Positions 49,265 to 59,425 of a stretch of 64,000 nt of DNA are shown here, one piece after another. The notes under the pieces were generated by a model, which saw only the letters and a list, made by a program, of their open reading frames with translations, made no database searches and was not told the DNA's origin. The translations under genes were made by a program, and so were the position numbers. The DNA is from Bacteroidota bacterium. GTDB lineage: Bacteria > Bacteroidota > Bacteroidia > B-17B0 > Aurantibacillaceae. Where the stretch lies: positions 1 to 64,000 of the forward strand of contig JADJFB010000003.1 of NCBI GenBank assembly GCA_016708845.1, given 5' to 3'. How positions within the stretch are numbered: the first letter of the stretch is position 1; every line of letters starts with the position of its first letter.

Positions 49265-49785
49265 TTATTCCTTTTCAACTCCTGTTGGAGAAAGACCTAA
49301 AGCTTTACGCTCTTCGTTCTTTTTAAAGGTTTTATTTAAGTAATATAAATTTTTCTCATCACATCCAACTCGCTTAATCATGTCGATTAATTCATTCACT
49401 CCTTTTTCAGATTGTTGTTGCTCTAATACAAATGCTTCTAAAAATTTGAAAGTCGCAAAATCATTTTCTTCATATGCCAATTTCGCTAACTTATTAATGG
49501 CAACGGTTACTTCATGCTCCAAATCAAACACATAATGAAACACATCTAATAATGTTTTTAATTTAACAGTTGAGTCTTTTAATGGTTTAATATGTGCTGA
49601 ACCACCATACGTATTGATATACTTATAAATTTCTAACATGTGGTCGCGTTCATCGTTACTAGCTGCGTAAAAGTATTCAGCAATACCATCTAAACTTTTT
49701 TCTTCGCACCAAGTAGCCAAAGTTAGTATGCTTAAGTGCTTTTAAATTTGCTCATTTAAAGCATTTTTATTTTATTTGATAACAT
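49265..49785 (-). pseudogene. Ferritin, copy 1, N-terminus disabled
   Basis: From TWCEEKSLDGIAEYFYAA onward the protein is identical to ferritin copy 2 apart from one residue (Ser for Thr in KPLKDSTVK). The first 30 codons are damaged: compared with copy 2 one A is missing after the ATG, and twelve bases are lost between CAAATT and CATAC, with changed bases and an early TAA in the preceding frame. This removes the QKEAYASNAY segment, whose Glu is the first iron ligand of the ferroxidase centre in FtnA-type ferritins. A 12-base change is not a typical homopolymer error, so this is likely real decay. Translation from an internal start would give an inactive protein. Confidence 0.8.
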
Positions 49786-50480
49786 GTTTTCAATTTAAAT
49801 TTGTTATACAATATTACGATTTTAAAACATAAATTTTTAACAGACTCTAAAATAAATAATAAATTTATGGAATACTAAAGTCCTTTCGTCTTTTATACAA
49901 ATGAACGCTTTAAGAACATATTATTTTTTAATCCTGTTAGGATTTGTTGCTTCTTTAAATGCACAAAACATGACTGTATATGGCAAAGTAACCGATAATA
50001 CTACTAATAAACCTTTAGCATTTGTATCCATTCAAATACAAAATTCAAATTATGGAGCCAATACAAATATAAATGGTTCCTTCAGCTTTAACGTTACCAC
50101 AAAAAAACATCTCTCCATTTTATTTAAACTCTTAGGTTATACAAGCCGAGTTAAAGAAATTGATATTGAAGAGGGGCAAGACTCCGTACTTATTAATTTA
50201 TCTCTTTCCTTATCATACATGCCCTTAGATACTTTTACCGTTTACGGCAAAGTAAAACCCGATACTTTAGTTGGCGCACCAGACTATAGCATTTATGATT
50301 TTGATTTTTATGAAGACAAATACATTCTACTCACAGCCGAAAAAACCTTAGAAAAAGCACAACTTAAATTAGCAGATGCCAATGGTAAAATATTAACCAC
50401 TTATTTTGTCCCAAAAGAAGATGGTGAAGCCAAAGAGTTTTACCGTGATTATTTAGGTTACACTAATTTGGTTTGTAAAA
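49265..50480. repeat. Tandem duplication, unit 1 (ferritin plus CarboxypepD-reg gene start)
   Basis: This 1.22-kb unit matches 50696-51925 in the same orientation. It covers the whole ferritin gene, the divergent promoter region and the first 580 bases of the plus-strand gene. Similarity starts exactly at the ferritin stop codon and ends at TTTGTAAAA, after which the sequences part. Confidence 0.9.
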
Positions 50481-50485
50481 TTTAA
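49901..50485 (+). pseudogene. Truncated copy of CarboxypepD-reg-like gene
   Basis: The 194-residue reading has a signal peptide (TYYFLILLGFVASLNAQ), a carboxypeptidase-regulatory-like domain (VYGKVTDNTTNKPLAFVSIQ, GSFSFNVTTKKHLSILFKLL) and the DTFTVYGKVKPDTLVGAPDY motif. It ends at GYTNLVCKI, exactly where the duplication ends, and lacks the last 260 residues present in copy 2. The frame is intact in the region where copy 2 is frameshifted. It could still be expressed as an exported stub, but truncation at the repeat border indicates a by-product of the duplication. Confidence 0.75.
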
Positions 50486-50695
50486 AACACCTGCTTTTAC
50501 TTGGTTTATATCAATTTAAGTGGATTTTGCGCAAAAGCGGTAAGGCAAAAACACATAACAGAAAATGGCATTAAAGTTTTCATAAACTCTGATTTAATTG
50601 GTTCCTAAATCAAAAGTAGATACGTGAACTCCTAAAAAAACCAATCCAGAAGAAGTTGGACTAATAGATGAGCGGTTTTGAAGGATAACTGAAAA
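50486..50695. other. Spacer between the duplicated units, no gene seen
   Basis: These 210 bases link the end of the truncated plus-strand copy to the stop of ferritin copy 2. I find no convincing reading frame, terminator or RNA gene. It may be remnant sequence from the lost 3' part of the first copy, though I could not align it with 51926-52656 by eye. Confidence 0.5.
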
Positions 50696-51229
50696 TTATT
50701 CCTTTTCAACTCCTGTTGGAGAAAGGCCTAAAGCTTTACGCTCTTCATTCTTTTTAAAAGTTTTATTTAAGTAATATAAATTTTTCTCATCACAACCAAC
50801 GCGCTTAATCATGTCGATTAATTCATTCACTCCTTTTTCAGATTGTTGTTGCTCTAATACAAATGCTTCTAAAAATTTGAAAGTTGCAAAATCATTTTCT
50901 TCATAAGCTAACTTTGCTAACTTATTTATGGCAACTGTTACTTCATGCTCTAAATCAAACACATAATGAAACACATCCAATAATGTTTTTAATTTAACCG
51001 TGGTGTCTTTTAATGGTTTAATATGTGCAGAGCCTCCATACGTATTGATATACTTATAAATTTCTAACATGTGGTCGCGTTCATCGTTACTAGCTGCGTA
51101 AAAGTATTCAGCAATACCATCTAAACTTTTTTCTTCGCACCAAGTAGCCAAAGTTAAGTATGCGTTAGAAGCATAGGCTTCTTTTTGAATTTGCTCATTT
51201 AAAGCATTTTTTATTTTATTTGATAACAT
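50696..51229 (-). CDS. Ferritin (FtnA-type), intact copy 2
   Basis: Non-heme ferritins store iron in a 24-subunit shell and oxidise Fe(II) at a dinuclear centre. The 177-residue protein starts MLSNKIKNALNEQIQKEAYA, and ligands are visible: Glu in QKEAYASNAYL, the Glu-Arg-Asp-His block in SNDERDHMLEIYKYI, Glu in DLEHEVTVAINKL, and the QQQSE segment near residue 127. The C-terminus ends ALGLSPTGVEKE. It faces a plus-strand gene across a 118-base divergent promoter region that is almost identical in both repeat units. Confidence 0.93.
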   Translation of the reverse strand: MLSNKIKNALNEQIQKEAYASNAYLTLATWCEEKSLDGIAEYFYAASNDERDHMLEIYKYINTYGGSAHIKPLKDTTVKLKTLLDVFHYVFDLEHEVTVAINKLAKLAYEENDFATFKFLEAFVLEQQQSEKGVNELIDMIKRVGCDEKNLYYLNKTFKKNEERKALGLSPTGVEKE

Positions 51230-51925
51230 GTTTTTTCGAATTTAAATTTGTTATACAATATTACGATTTTAAAACATAAATTTTTAACAGACTCTAAAAT
51301 AAATAATAAATTTATGGAATACTAAAGTCCTTTCGTCTTTTATACAAATGAACGCATTAAGAACATATTATTTTTTAATCCTTTTAGGAATAGTTGCTTC
51401 GCTAAATGCACAAAACATCACTGTATATGGCAAAGTAACAGATAATGCTACTAGTAAATCCTTGCCTTTTGTATCGGTTCAAATACAAAATTCTAACTAT
51501 GGAGCCAATACCAATAAAAATGGTTCTTTCAGCATTAGTGTTCCCACCAAAAAACATTTATCTGTTTTGTTTAAACTCTTGGGTTATACAAACCGAGTTA
51601 AAGAATTGGATATTGAAGAAGGACAAGATTCCATCCTTATTAATGTATCTCTTTCTCAATCTTATCTATCGTTAGATACTTTTACGGTTTACGGCAAAGT
51701 AAAACCCGATACTTTAGTTGGCGCACCCGACTATAGCATTTTTGATTTTGATTTTATGAAGATAAATACATTCTACTCACAGCCGAAAAACTTTAGAAAA
51801 AGCGCAACTCAAATTAGCAGATGCCAATGGTAAAATATTAACCACTTATTTTGTCCCAAAAGAAGGTGGTGAAGCCAAAGAGTTTTACCGTGATTATTTA
51901 GGTTACACTAATTTGGTTTGTAAAA
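50696..51925. repeat. Tandem duplication, unit 2
   Basis: Direct-repeat partner of 49265-50480. Ferritin coding sequences and the divergent promoter are nearly identical between units. The plus-strand coding sequences differ at many residues in their first 115 codons and converge again at DTFTVYGKVKPDT, giving a mosaic pattern. Confidence 0.9.
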
Positions 51926-52656
51926 ATTATATCTATCGCATCAATATGTATCATGATCGATTTTTATTAATTCCCTTAAAAGTAGAAGACGTTAACGCCT
52001 ATATAAAACCAATTATTGATACGGTAAATGGTAAACTCATCTTTACCGATTATTGGAAAGAATACCCTTTATTTAATTACCTAAATTATAACGAAACCGA
52101 TAGTACCAAAAAGCAACTCTTAACTATTGAAGATAAAGAATTGATGCATGCATATAATTTTGAATACTATTCACTAAAGCCAAAGGATAAATTAGAAGCA
52201 CGAAGAATAGCCATGGATTTGAAAATGGATAAACATGTGGTAGCATCCTTAATGAGTGGGTTTACCAAAAGTATGTTTTATGAGCCTTTATTTGCACCAC
52301 TTTATATTATTAAAGATACCATTTGTGTGTTTGATCATTATAAAGATAAACTCTACCACTTAGATAAAAACGGTGTAAAAATAGATTCTATCTCTATTAA
52401 CTACAATCATCCGAAAAACTGGAAAGAATGGAAAAACAAAATGCTAAAAGATGACATAGAGAATTTAATTTATGCGGTGTATGATAAAAACGGACATAAA
52501 TACATTAAACAAATTAGCACGCAAACAGGCAAAGAATTAGGAAAATACAACTTGCAATTTCATAGTGCTGATAAATTGAAAATACATGATGGATATGTTT
52601 ACTATATCTATCGCCCTTTTGAAAGCACACAGGAAAAGTTTTTTATAGAGAGTTGA
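51348..52656 (+). CDS. Exported protein with CarboxypepD-reg-like N-terminus, full-length copy, frameshifted
   Basis: The signal peptide (TYYFLILLGIVASLNAQ) and carboxypeptidase-regulatory-like domain (VYGKVTDNATSKSLPFVSVQ) match the truncated copy 49901-50485. Frames change near 51757 and 51793 within YDFDFYEDKYILLTAEKTLE. The last 250 residues (NYIYRINMYHDRFLLIPLKV, MSGFTKSMFYEPLFAPLYII, HLDKNGVKIDSISINYNHPK) look like a beta-propeller with repeated D-N-G turns, but no family was recognised. Length about 435 residues. It is divergent from ferritin and may be co-regulated with it by iron; this is inference. Confidence 0.7.
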
Positions 52657-52686
52657 TTACTTTGGATAGAAATTGAGTTTTGAATA

Positions 52687-52790
52687 GGAACACGGATTTG
52701 ACTGATTAAACAGATAAGCACGGATAAATTTTGTGTTACTTTAGTTAAAAAATCAGCGTGAATCGATTCCATCCGTTTTATCCGTGTTCC
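52687..52790. repeat. Inverted-repeat-bounded intergenic element
   Basis: The ends GGAACACGGA (52687-52696) and TCCGTGTTCC (52781-52790) are perfect reverse complements. Inside are degenerate echoes: CTGATTAAACAGATAAGCACGG and AATCAGCGTGAATC. Sequences of the 'CACGGATTTGACTGATTAAACAGAT' kind are known as dispersed intergenic repeats in Bacteroidota. It lies between the gene ending at 52656 and the kinase gene. Confidence 0.7.
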
Positions 52791-52857
52791 AATTGTTAAC
52801 ATTGTAATAGTTTTTTTATTGAGTTTTTATTCGCATTTTCGTTACGCCGAAATAGCT

Positions 52858-53908
52858 ATGATGAAAACCCTTAAAACACCTATTTTAACTTTAGTACTTA
52901 GTGCTATTTCGGCGGTTATACAAACTATTTTAGTTTCCTATATTTCTTACAAAATCAATAATAGTTTTGATTTGGCCGTTTGTTTGCTCTCATTTTTCAT
53001 CTCCTTTATTGTGAGTTTTTTTATTATTTATTTTTTATATAGCAATATCATTTTTGAGAAAATTGACAAACTCTATGTCTTGGTAAAAGAACAACAACCT
53101 AAAGAAATTCCTAATACGGAGTTTCAATTAGATGAAGTAGATTCATTAGATAGATTAGAAGAAGAAATAAAAAAATTAGCGCACGAGAGACAAAAAGAAT
53201 TGAACAAACCCGCAACTTAGATAGTTACCGAAAAGAATTTTTAGGCAATGTATCTCACGAATTAAAAACACCCATCTTTAACATACAAGGTTATGTTTCT
53301 ACCTTAATTGACGGTGGTATTAACGACCCAAGCATCAATGTAGAATACCTAAAACGCGCTGATAAAAGCGTGGATAGGATGATACAAATTATTGATGATT
53401 TAGAAACCATCTCTCAATTAGAAGTTGGCACCTTGGAACTTGATCCAGAAGTGTATGATATTGCTCAGCAAGTGAGAGATATCATCGATGCTTTAGAATT
53501 TCAGGCTAGCAAACAAAATATTAAATTACAACTACCAAAAAATACGACAAAGCTATTTTAGTAAAAGCTGATAAATTTAGAATACGCCAAGTATTAGTTA
53601 ACTTAATTACCAATAGCATTAAGTATGGTAAGGAAAATGGTAAAACAACTATCTCTTTAAATTTATTTGATGAGCAAGTAATTGTTGAAGTAAAAGATAA
53701 CGGTATTGGTATTGACGAAAAACACTTGCCGCGTTTATTTGAACGTTTTTACAGAGTGGATAAAGGCCGCAGTAGAGAACAAGGTGGCACGGGTTTAGGA
53801 CTAGCCATTGTAAAACATATTATTGAAGGTCACGGCGAAACCATTGACGTAATAAGCAAAGTAAACGAAGGAACTACGATTAGTTTTACCTTGAAAAGAG
53901 GGAATTAG
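52858..53908 (+). CDS. PhoR-type sensor histidine kinase, frameshifted
   Basis: The ATG at 52858 (MMKTLKTPILTLVLSAISAV) starts a two-helix membrane part (ILTLVLSAISAVIQTILVSY, CLLSFFISFIVSFFIIYFLY). Frames change near 53205 and 53545. The HisKA box is EFLGNVSHELKTPIFNIQGY with the acceptor His; the ATPase domain has N box LVNLITNSIKYGK, G1 DNGIGIDEKHL, F box RLFERFYRVD and G2 GGTGLGLAIVKHI. About 350 residues. There is no periplasmic sensor domain between the helices. No response regulator gene is adjacent, which is unusual for this type; the 3' neighbour is a decayed gene. Confidence 0.85.
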
Positions 53909-54009
53909 ATTTTCCGTTCTTGAACTACGAAGTAGAGCGTGTTATGGCGCTTTTAGTTTTAATCCACTTCATCGCTTGTGTCATGCCGATTTCCTAAGGG
54001 TCACTATTT

Positions 54010-54494
54010 TTATTTAATACCGTCATTGTACAAGATAGTCTTTTCTAATCCATTTTCTTTATAGCTAAAACCATTCAATTCTCAAACGAAATAATGTTCG
54101 ATTTCAAATTTGTTGTGGAATGTCTGGTCTGGAGTTTTATACCCTTTCTGTACTTCTATTTTACCGTTGTTATATCTCTAAAATACTTCATTTCACAGTC
54201 TGTATAAAACTATAAATATGTGATTTACAAATTTGTCTTTTATTTATTAAATAAAAATGAATTTGACAATGTGTCTTTATATGATTGGCCAATTTAGATA
54301 GTCTTCATATTCTTGTTCTGTAACTTGTTTTTAGTACAATTTGTAGTTAGGACCATGTCCTTGTGGCTAAGTTGTTGAAAATGTGCACGCCAACATTTCT
54401 CGGATTCTCTCTTTTGTATTTGGTTCAATCACTTTGTCAACGTTGAGTGAGACAAATAATGAAATGCAAAAAGTATGATAATTATTCGTGTCAT
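54010..54494 (-). pseudogene. Decayed gene for a small exported protein
   Basis: On the minus strand an ATG at 54494 opens MTRIIIILFAFHYL. A shift after LFAF gives SLFVSLNVDKVIEPNTKERI, and the same frame then runs to 54010 with protein-like segments separated by stops: PQGHGPNYKLY, KQVTEQEYEDYLNWPII, NNGKIEVQKGYKTPDQTFHN, EIEHYFV and ELNGFSYKENGLEKTILYND. I count about seven in-frame stops, far beyond the damage elsewhere. The original would have had about 160 residues with a signal peptide. No family was recognised. The rest of 53909-54603 shows nothing else coding. Confidence 0.55.
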
Positions 54495-54552
54495 GATTGT
54501 GTTTAAAATCCTGCTTGTTACCTATAACTACTTATACCCGACATAAACCTTA

Positions 54553-54591
54553 GGTTATCTCGTTAATTGTAGATAACCGAAGTTCGGTTAC
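54553..54591 (-). terminator. Possible terminator/alternative hairpins after the antiporter gene
   Basis: Two overlapping dyads, GGTTATCT with AGATAACC and AACCGAA with TTCGGTT, lie just downstream of the antiporter stop. They share bases and cannot form together. No clean T-run follows on the minus strand, so this is tentative. Confidence 0.35.
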
Positions 54592-54603
54592 GGTTATTTG
54601 TTT

Positions 54604-56752
54604 TTATAATTTTACTTTTCCCTTAAAAATATCTTTAATCTTATCTTTTATTTGGATAACTTTCTCGATATTTTCCTGAAAAGCAGGAACTGTCATTTCA
54701 GTAATTTGTGAGTCGCTTAACGATTTTAAAGACTCAGGATAAAACACAATAAAACTGGTAAACTCATTATTTTTATTTAGTGTTTTAGGCATGTTATCAA
54801 TATGGAAATCGAAGGATACTGTTTGTTTACGGCTGCTTAAAAAGATGTATAAATCATCTTCTTTTACTTTTTCAATAATATCACTATCCTCAAAACCACT
54901 TACCATCAAATAATTATAAAACTCGCGTTTTTTATCTTTATTTAAGGTTGTAAAAGCATCAATGGTTTTTTGTTCTCCATAAATAATAGCATTGCTACCC
55001 ATTTGCTTGAGTACCGAATTAATTTTACGAACCACTAAATTAAATCCGCTTTCTAATTCACAGTTTGGTGCTAACAAAACAATAATTCGTTTATAGGTGT
55101 TTAAGGGTTGTAATACTTTTGAAATAATAATAGATTGTTTGGTCTTTACTAACAAATTATCGGCAATACTTCCAAAAATTAAATTTCCAGAGCCTTGCTG
55201 TGCTTTCCAACTTATTAAAATATCCGAAATGCTATAAGCCTTAGCCGAACGAGCAATACCATCCACAATACTTAAATCAACTTTTTTAAGTACTTGCACT
55301 TTTTTATCGCCCGACGAAATTTGCTCTACTACACTATCAATTACTTTTTTCACAATGTTGATTCGTTCATCAGCATCTTCATTTTCTTCAACAATGGACA
55401 AAGGATAAATTGGTTCATGCGATTTATCGTCTTTAATAATCAAGGCCAAATCAATTAAACGGGCAATATTTTCGGGATTACTAACCGGAATTAAAATACG
55501 CTCTGTTCTATCAATAATTTTCTTAGAGGTTTCTTTATCGGTAATGGCAATTTTACGAGCCGCTCTTTCGGTAACAAACGAACTTACCATGCAGGTAATT
55601 AAAATTAAGATGATGGTTCCATTAATCACATTTTGATCAAATAAACCAATATCATATCCCACTTTTATAACTGCTAATGTAGCGGCTGCGTGAGAGGCAC
55701 TTAAGCCGAACATTACCGCTTTTTCGTATTTCGTGTATTTATATATAGCGCCTGTTACTTGTGCGGCTAACCATTTGGTGACTAATGCAACCACACTTAA
55801 TATCCCTGCAAAAATTAAAGCGTCTGTTCCTTTTAAAAATACGGTAAAGTCAACCAGCATACCCGCGCTAATTAAGAAGAAAGGAATAAACAACGTGTTG
55901 CCAATAAACACCACACGGTTCATTAATACAGAGTTATGAGGAATGACACGATTTAATGCTAAACCAGCTAAGAAAGCACCAATAATAGGTTCAACACCTG
56001 CTAACTCAGAAAAGAAACCTGCAATAAATACAACTGCTAATACATAAATGTATTGCGAACTCCCTGCCCTCGATGTTTCTAAAAAACCAACGACTTACTT
56101 TTGGCAATAAATATAAAACCGCAAAACATAGTAAACCTAAGGACACAACTAATCTTAACCAAAACATGGCGTTAATTTCGCCACCAACAACATTGGTAAT
56201 GACACCTAATAGAATTAATACAGCACTGTCTGTAATTATAGTTCCTCCAAAAGATATTTGTACGGCCCTATTTTTTACAATACCCATATTACTTACAATA
56301 GGGTAACTCAACAGCGTGTGAGTAGCAAACATACTGGCTAACAATAAAGCTGGCCATAAGGTAAAACCAAATATGTAAGTACATACTAAAAAGCCAATAC
56401 TAATAGGAATAAAAAATGTGAAGGCTCCAAACACCAAACTTTTGCTTCGGTTTTGTTTATACTCTTGCATATCAATTTCTAAACCAGCCAAAAACATAAT
56501 GTAGAGTAAACCAGTTTTACTGAACAACTCAAAGCTGGTAGACTTTTCGATGATATGTAAAGTGTGCGGACCAATAATTACGCCAGCTATAATTAAACCA
56601 ATAATTCCTGGAATACGAAAACGCTTTAAAACTAAAGGCGCAAATAAAATGATAAGAAGTGTTAAGGCTAAAATTAATACAGGATTTTTTACCGGCAGGT
56701 AATGACTAAAAAAATCGTTAAAGGTTTGTAAATTGCCTGCAAGTAAAAACAT
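54604..56752 (-). CDS. CPA2-family cation:proton antiporter with C-terminal USP-like domain, frameshifted
   Basis: The N-terminal transporter has about 12 helices: LILALTLLIILFAPLVLKRF, IPGIIGLIIAGVIIGPHTL, LLYIMFLAGLEIDM, FATHTLLSYPIVSNMGIVKN and FGGTIITDSAVLILLGVI (the Asp of CPA2 sites). An indel at the T-run near 56083 breaks the frame; removing one T restores SRWFLETSRAGSSQYIYVLA and leads to GVEPIIGAFLAGLALNRVIP and FIPFFLISAGMLVDF. The last 300 residues form two universal-stress-like halves (ILIPVSNPENIARLIDLALI, RIIVLLAPNCELESGF). About 716 residues. Probably Na+/H+ or K+/H+ exchange. The neighbouring PspC and stress genes suggest envelope homeostasis. Confidence 0.88.
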
Positions 56753-56916
56753 ACATTATCTTTAAAACAAAAATAGAGAATTAATGCGTACTAAAGACAA
56801 AATACTAGAAATATGTCTGATTACTTTGGTATGTCATGCCTAGGCAAAGCGTTCAAAGAGTTACGAACTTCTTGATCACTTTTTTCGGACAACACTCGAG
56901 AACAAATAATACAATA

Positions 56917-59364
56917 CTAAAACGTTAACACATATTGAACGGCTGCTGTGCGTGGTGATTCAATTTTAAGCGGTCTTAATGAATATATTTCGTTAAATAC
57001 ATTATTGCAAACAATAGAAACCTTTTGTTTTTTATCCACATTGTAACTTAAACGGGCATCCCAAATGCTTATGTCTAAATTTGTTTGCCAATAGTTTACA
57101 CCCACTATTTCATCAAAAAAAGTATTTGCATCTCTTGTTAGCTGCTCAATACCCTCAAATGCCTTATCAACATTTTGCATTTTTGTATAATATTTATTAC
57201 TTACACCAAAATTAAAACGATAGATTTTAAACTCAATATCCAATTTAAACATATGTTGAAAACGATATTTTAAAACGTTATCTGTTGTATCCATACTACT
57301 GTTTTTGTAGGTTAATGCTTGCCCTACAGTTCCACCTAAGATTTTACTCAAGGCATATACACTATCAGGAGTTAAAGTAACTGGCTCAATATAAGTATAG
57401 CCAATTAAGGCTGATACGCCAAAACGTTTATTAGTTTCGGGAGTTGTTGCAGCTAAAGACATATCCAACCCTCTTACTCTTGAATCGCCTGTGTTTAAAA
57501 ATTTAAATCCAACAATAGCAACATTAGGGTCCCAAAACCAAATAAATATTCAATAGTATTCTGGTATTTTTGATGAAAAGCTGCGATATCAAATAGCCTT
57601 TACAATTACCAATCTTAAACCCTTGCTTAATTCCAATTTCAAAACTTTTACTAGTTTCAGGTCTTAAATCAGGATTAGGAAAAACTCCAAACAAACCTGC
57701 TTTAGTTGTAATATATCTTTCGGTAATGGTTGGATATCGAAATCCTGTGCCGTAAGATGATCGAATAAATGTTCCTCTTGTTATTTGAAGATTACCTCCA
57801 AATCTATAAATAAAAGCATCATCATTTTTTAAATTATTGATTTTAAAATTCTCATAGCGTACGCCACCTGATATGTTTAAAATTCTCCAAAACTTTTTAT
57901 CAAATTGAATGTATCCAGAAGCATTTACAATTTTATTTTCGGTTGTCCACTTGATACATATAATCGAGAAGTTGAATATGAAACATTCCCACTACTCCGC
58001 CAGTAAAATTTAAATCAATGCTTTTAAACTTTTTTTGTATTTGATATTCGCCAAAATACATGGTTCCTTTATTAGATTGATTATTTGAGATGACATTATC
58101 TGAATGAAAAACACGTGTTTGTAAACTATGACTCAACCCATTTTTAGTGGTGTACTTTATGAAAGGATCTACGTTAAATAATACTTGGTCTTCTAAAAAC
58201 ACAGCGCCTGGGTAACCTCTATATAAGCCTAAAGAATCATCAAGCCAAGCAAACACCATATTGGTTTTATTCAACATAAAATTAGCATTTACACCAAAAT
58301 TTAATCCCTCAATACGTTTCGCACGGTAACGTAAATTCATATTGATACGGCTCTTTTTTTAATCATATCATTATTAGAAAATAATGAATTGAGTCCTCCA
58401 TGTAAAACTTCCTTTAAATACTCGGTATATTTTGTGCTGGAGGCGGCGGTCCAATATAACCTTGATCGATATTGAAATTGGCCCCAATTACAAAATCTAG
58501 ATTATTTTTAATGATTCGTGAATGAAATAAATTTAAATTACTGAAACCAGGAAAGGAATTATTGCCACGTGTTCTATACCAGTTTTCGGAAGGTGATTGC
58601 GGAATACTATATTGACCAGCAGAATAGTTAACACTTGTTTTTGGTTTACTACGTGGATAAGCTGACCTAATATTAATGACACCATTTAAAGCAGAAGAAC
58701 CATATAAAACTGATGATGCTCCTTTAATGACTTCAATCTGTTCTATATTTTCAACTGGAATATAACTCCATTCAGGTCGGCCTGCATCTCCACTTAATAA
58801 GGGAACGCCATCCACCACAATAGCCACACGGCTTCCAACACCAAAGGTAAAACCACTTCCTCCTCTAATTTGAGGATCGTTATCAATAATGGTTAATCCA
58901 GGAACTTGCTCTAACGCCGTTTCGATACTTGTGGTATTTTTATTAGCAATTAAACTAGGCTTTAACACTTCCATCGACACGGTTAATTCTTCGAGTTTTT
59001 GTTCAAATTTACCAGAGGAAACAACCACCGTTTCAAGTGTTTTTGCATTTTGTTTTAAAGCTAAATTTTTTTGAAAAATTTCATTCTCTTTAATTACCAC
59101 CGAAAATGTATCGCTTTGTAAACCTAAATAACTACACAAAATTTTGTACTTACCTGTATCTAAAACCAACACATAATTACCTTCTATATCTGAAGCAGCA
59201 CCTTTAGATAAATCGCTTAATAATTGAATGGTAGCACCAATAATAGGTTCTTTACTATCCTTATCGGTGATATTGCCTTTTAAAACTCCTGTGCCTGTTT
59301 GGCTATATAGAGAAACTGAACTAATAAATAATCCAATTAATGTAAGTAAACGAAATTTATACAT
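56917..59364 (-). CDS. TonB-dependent outer-membrane receptor, multiply frameshifted
   Basis: The signal peptide (RLLTLIGLFISSVSLYSQ) is followed by a CarboxypepD_reg-like domain (VLKGNITDKDSKEPIIGATI), a TonB box region (LETVVVSSGKFEQKLEELTV) and the plug (ALEQVPGLTIIDNDPQIRGG, VAIVVDGVPLLSGDAGRPEW, IEQIEVIKGASSVLYGSSAL). Barrel segments continue in other frames: NMNLRYRAKRIEGLNFGVNA, ERYITTKAGLFGVFPNPDLR with PETSKSFEIGIKQGFKIGN, and the C-terminal NNVFNEIYSLRPLKIESPRT ending in YVLTF. Frame changes lie near 58420, 58355, 57945, 57555 and 57475. Intact length about 815 residues. Substrate unknown; iron chelates or a glycan are both possible. Confidence 0.82.
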
Positions 59365-59375
59365 ATAGTTAAAAT

Positions 59376-59404
59376 AAAACCCTAACTGATTTGGTTAGGG
59401 TTTT
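59376..59404 (-). terminator. Hairpin between TonB receptor gene and upstream T9SS gene (likely terminator for 59426-60387)
   Basis: AAAACCCTAAC, loop TGATTTG, GTTAGGGTTTT is a perfect 11-bp stem 22 bases past the stop of the minus-strand T9SS gene and 12 bases before the receptor start codon. Confidence 0.85.
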
Positions 59405-59425
59405 AAAAATAGTGATTAAAACTTA

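Noticed and set aside
50486..50695. Small gene or RNA between the repeat units
   Set aside because: No frame with a start signal and no stable hairpin or RNA-like structure was visible.
54010..54494. Decayed response regulator for the kinase at 52858
   Set aside because: The translated segments show no receiver aspartate block or DNA-binding motif, and the frame starts with a signal peptide.
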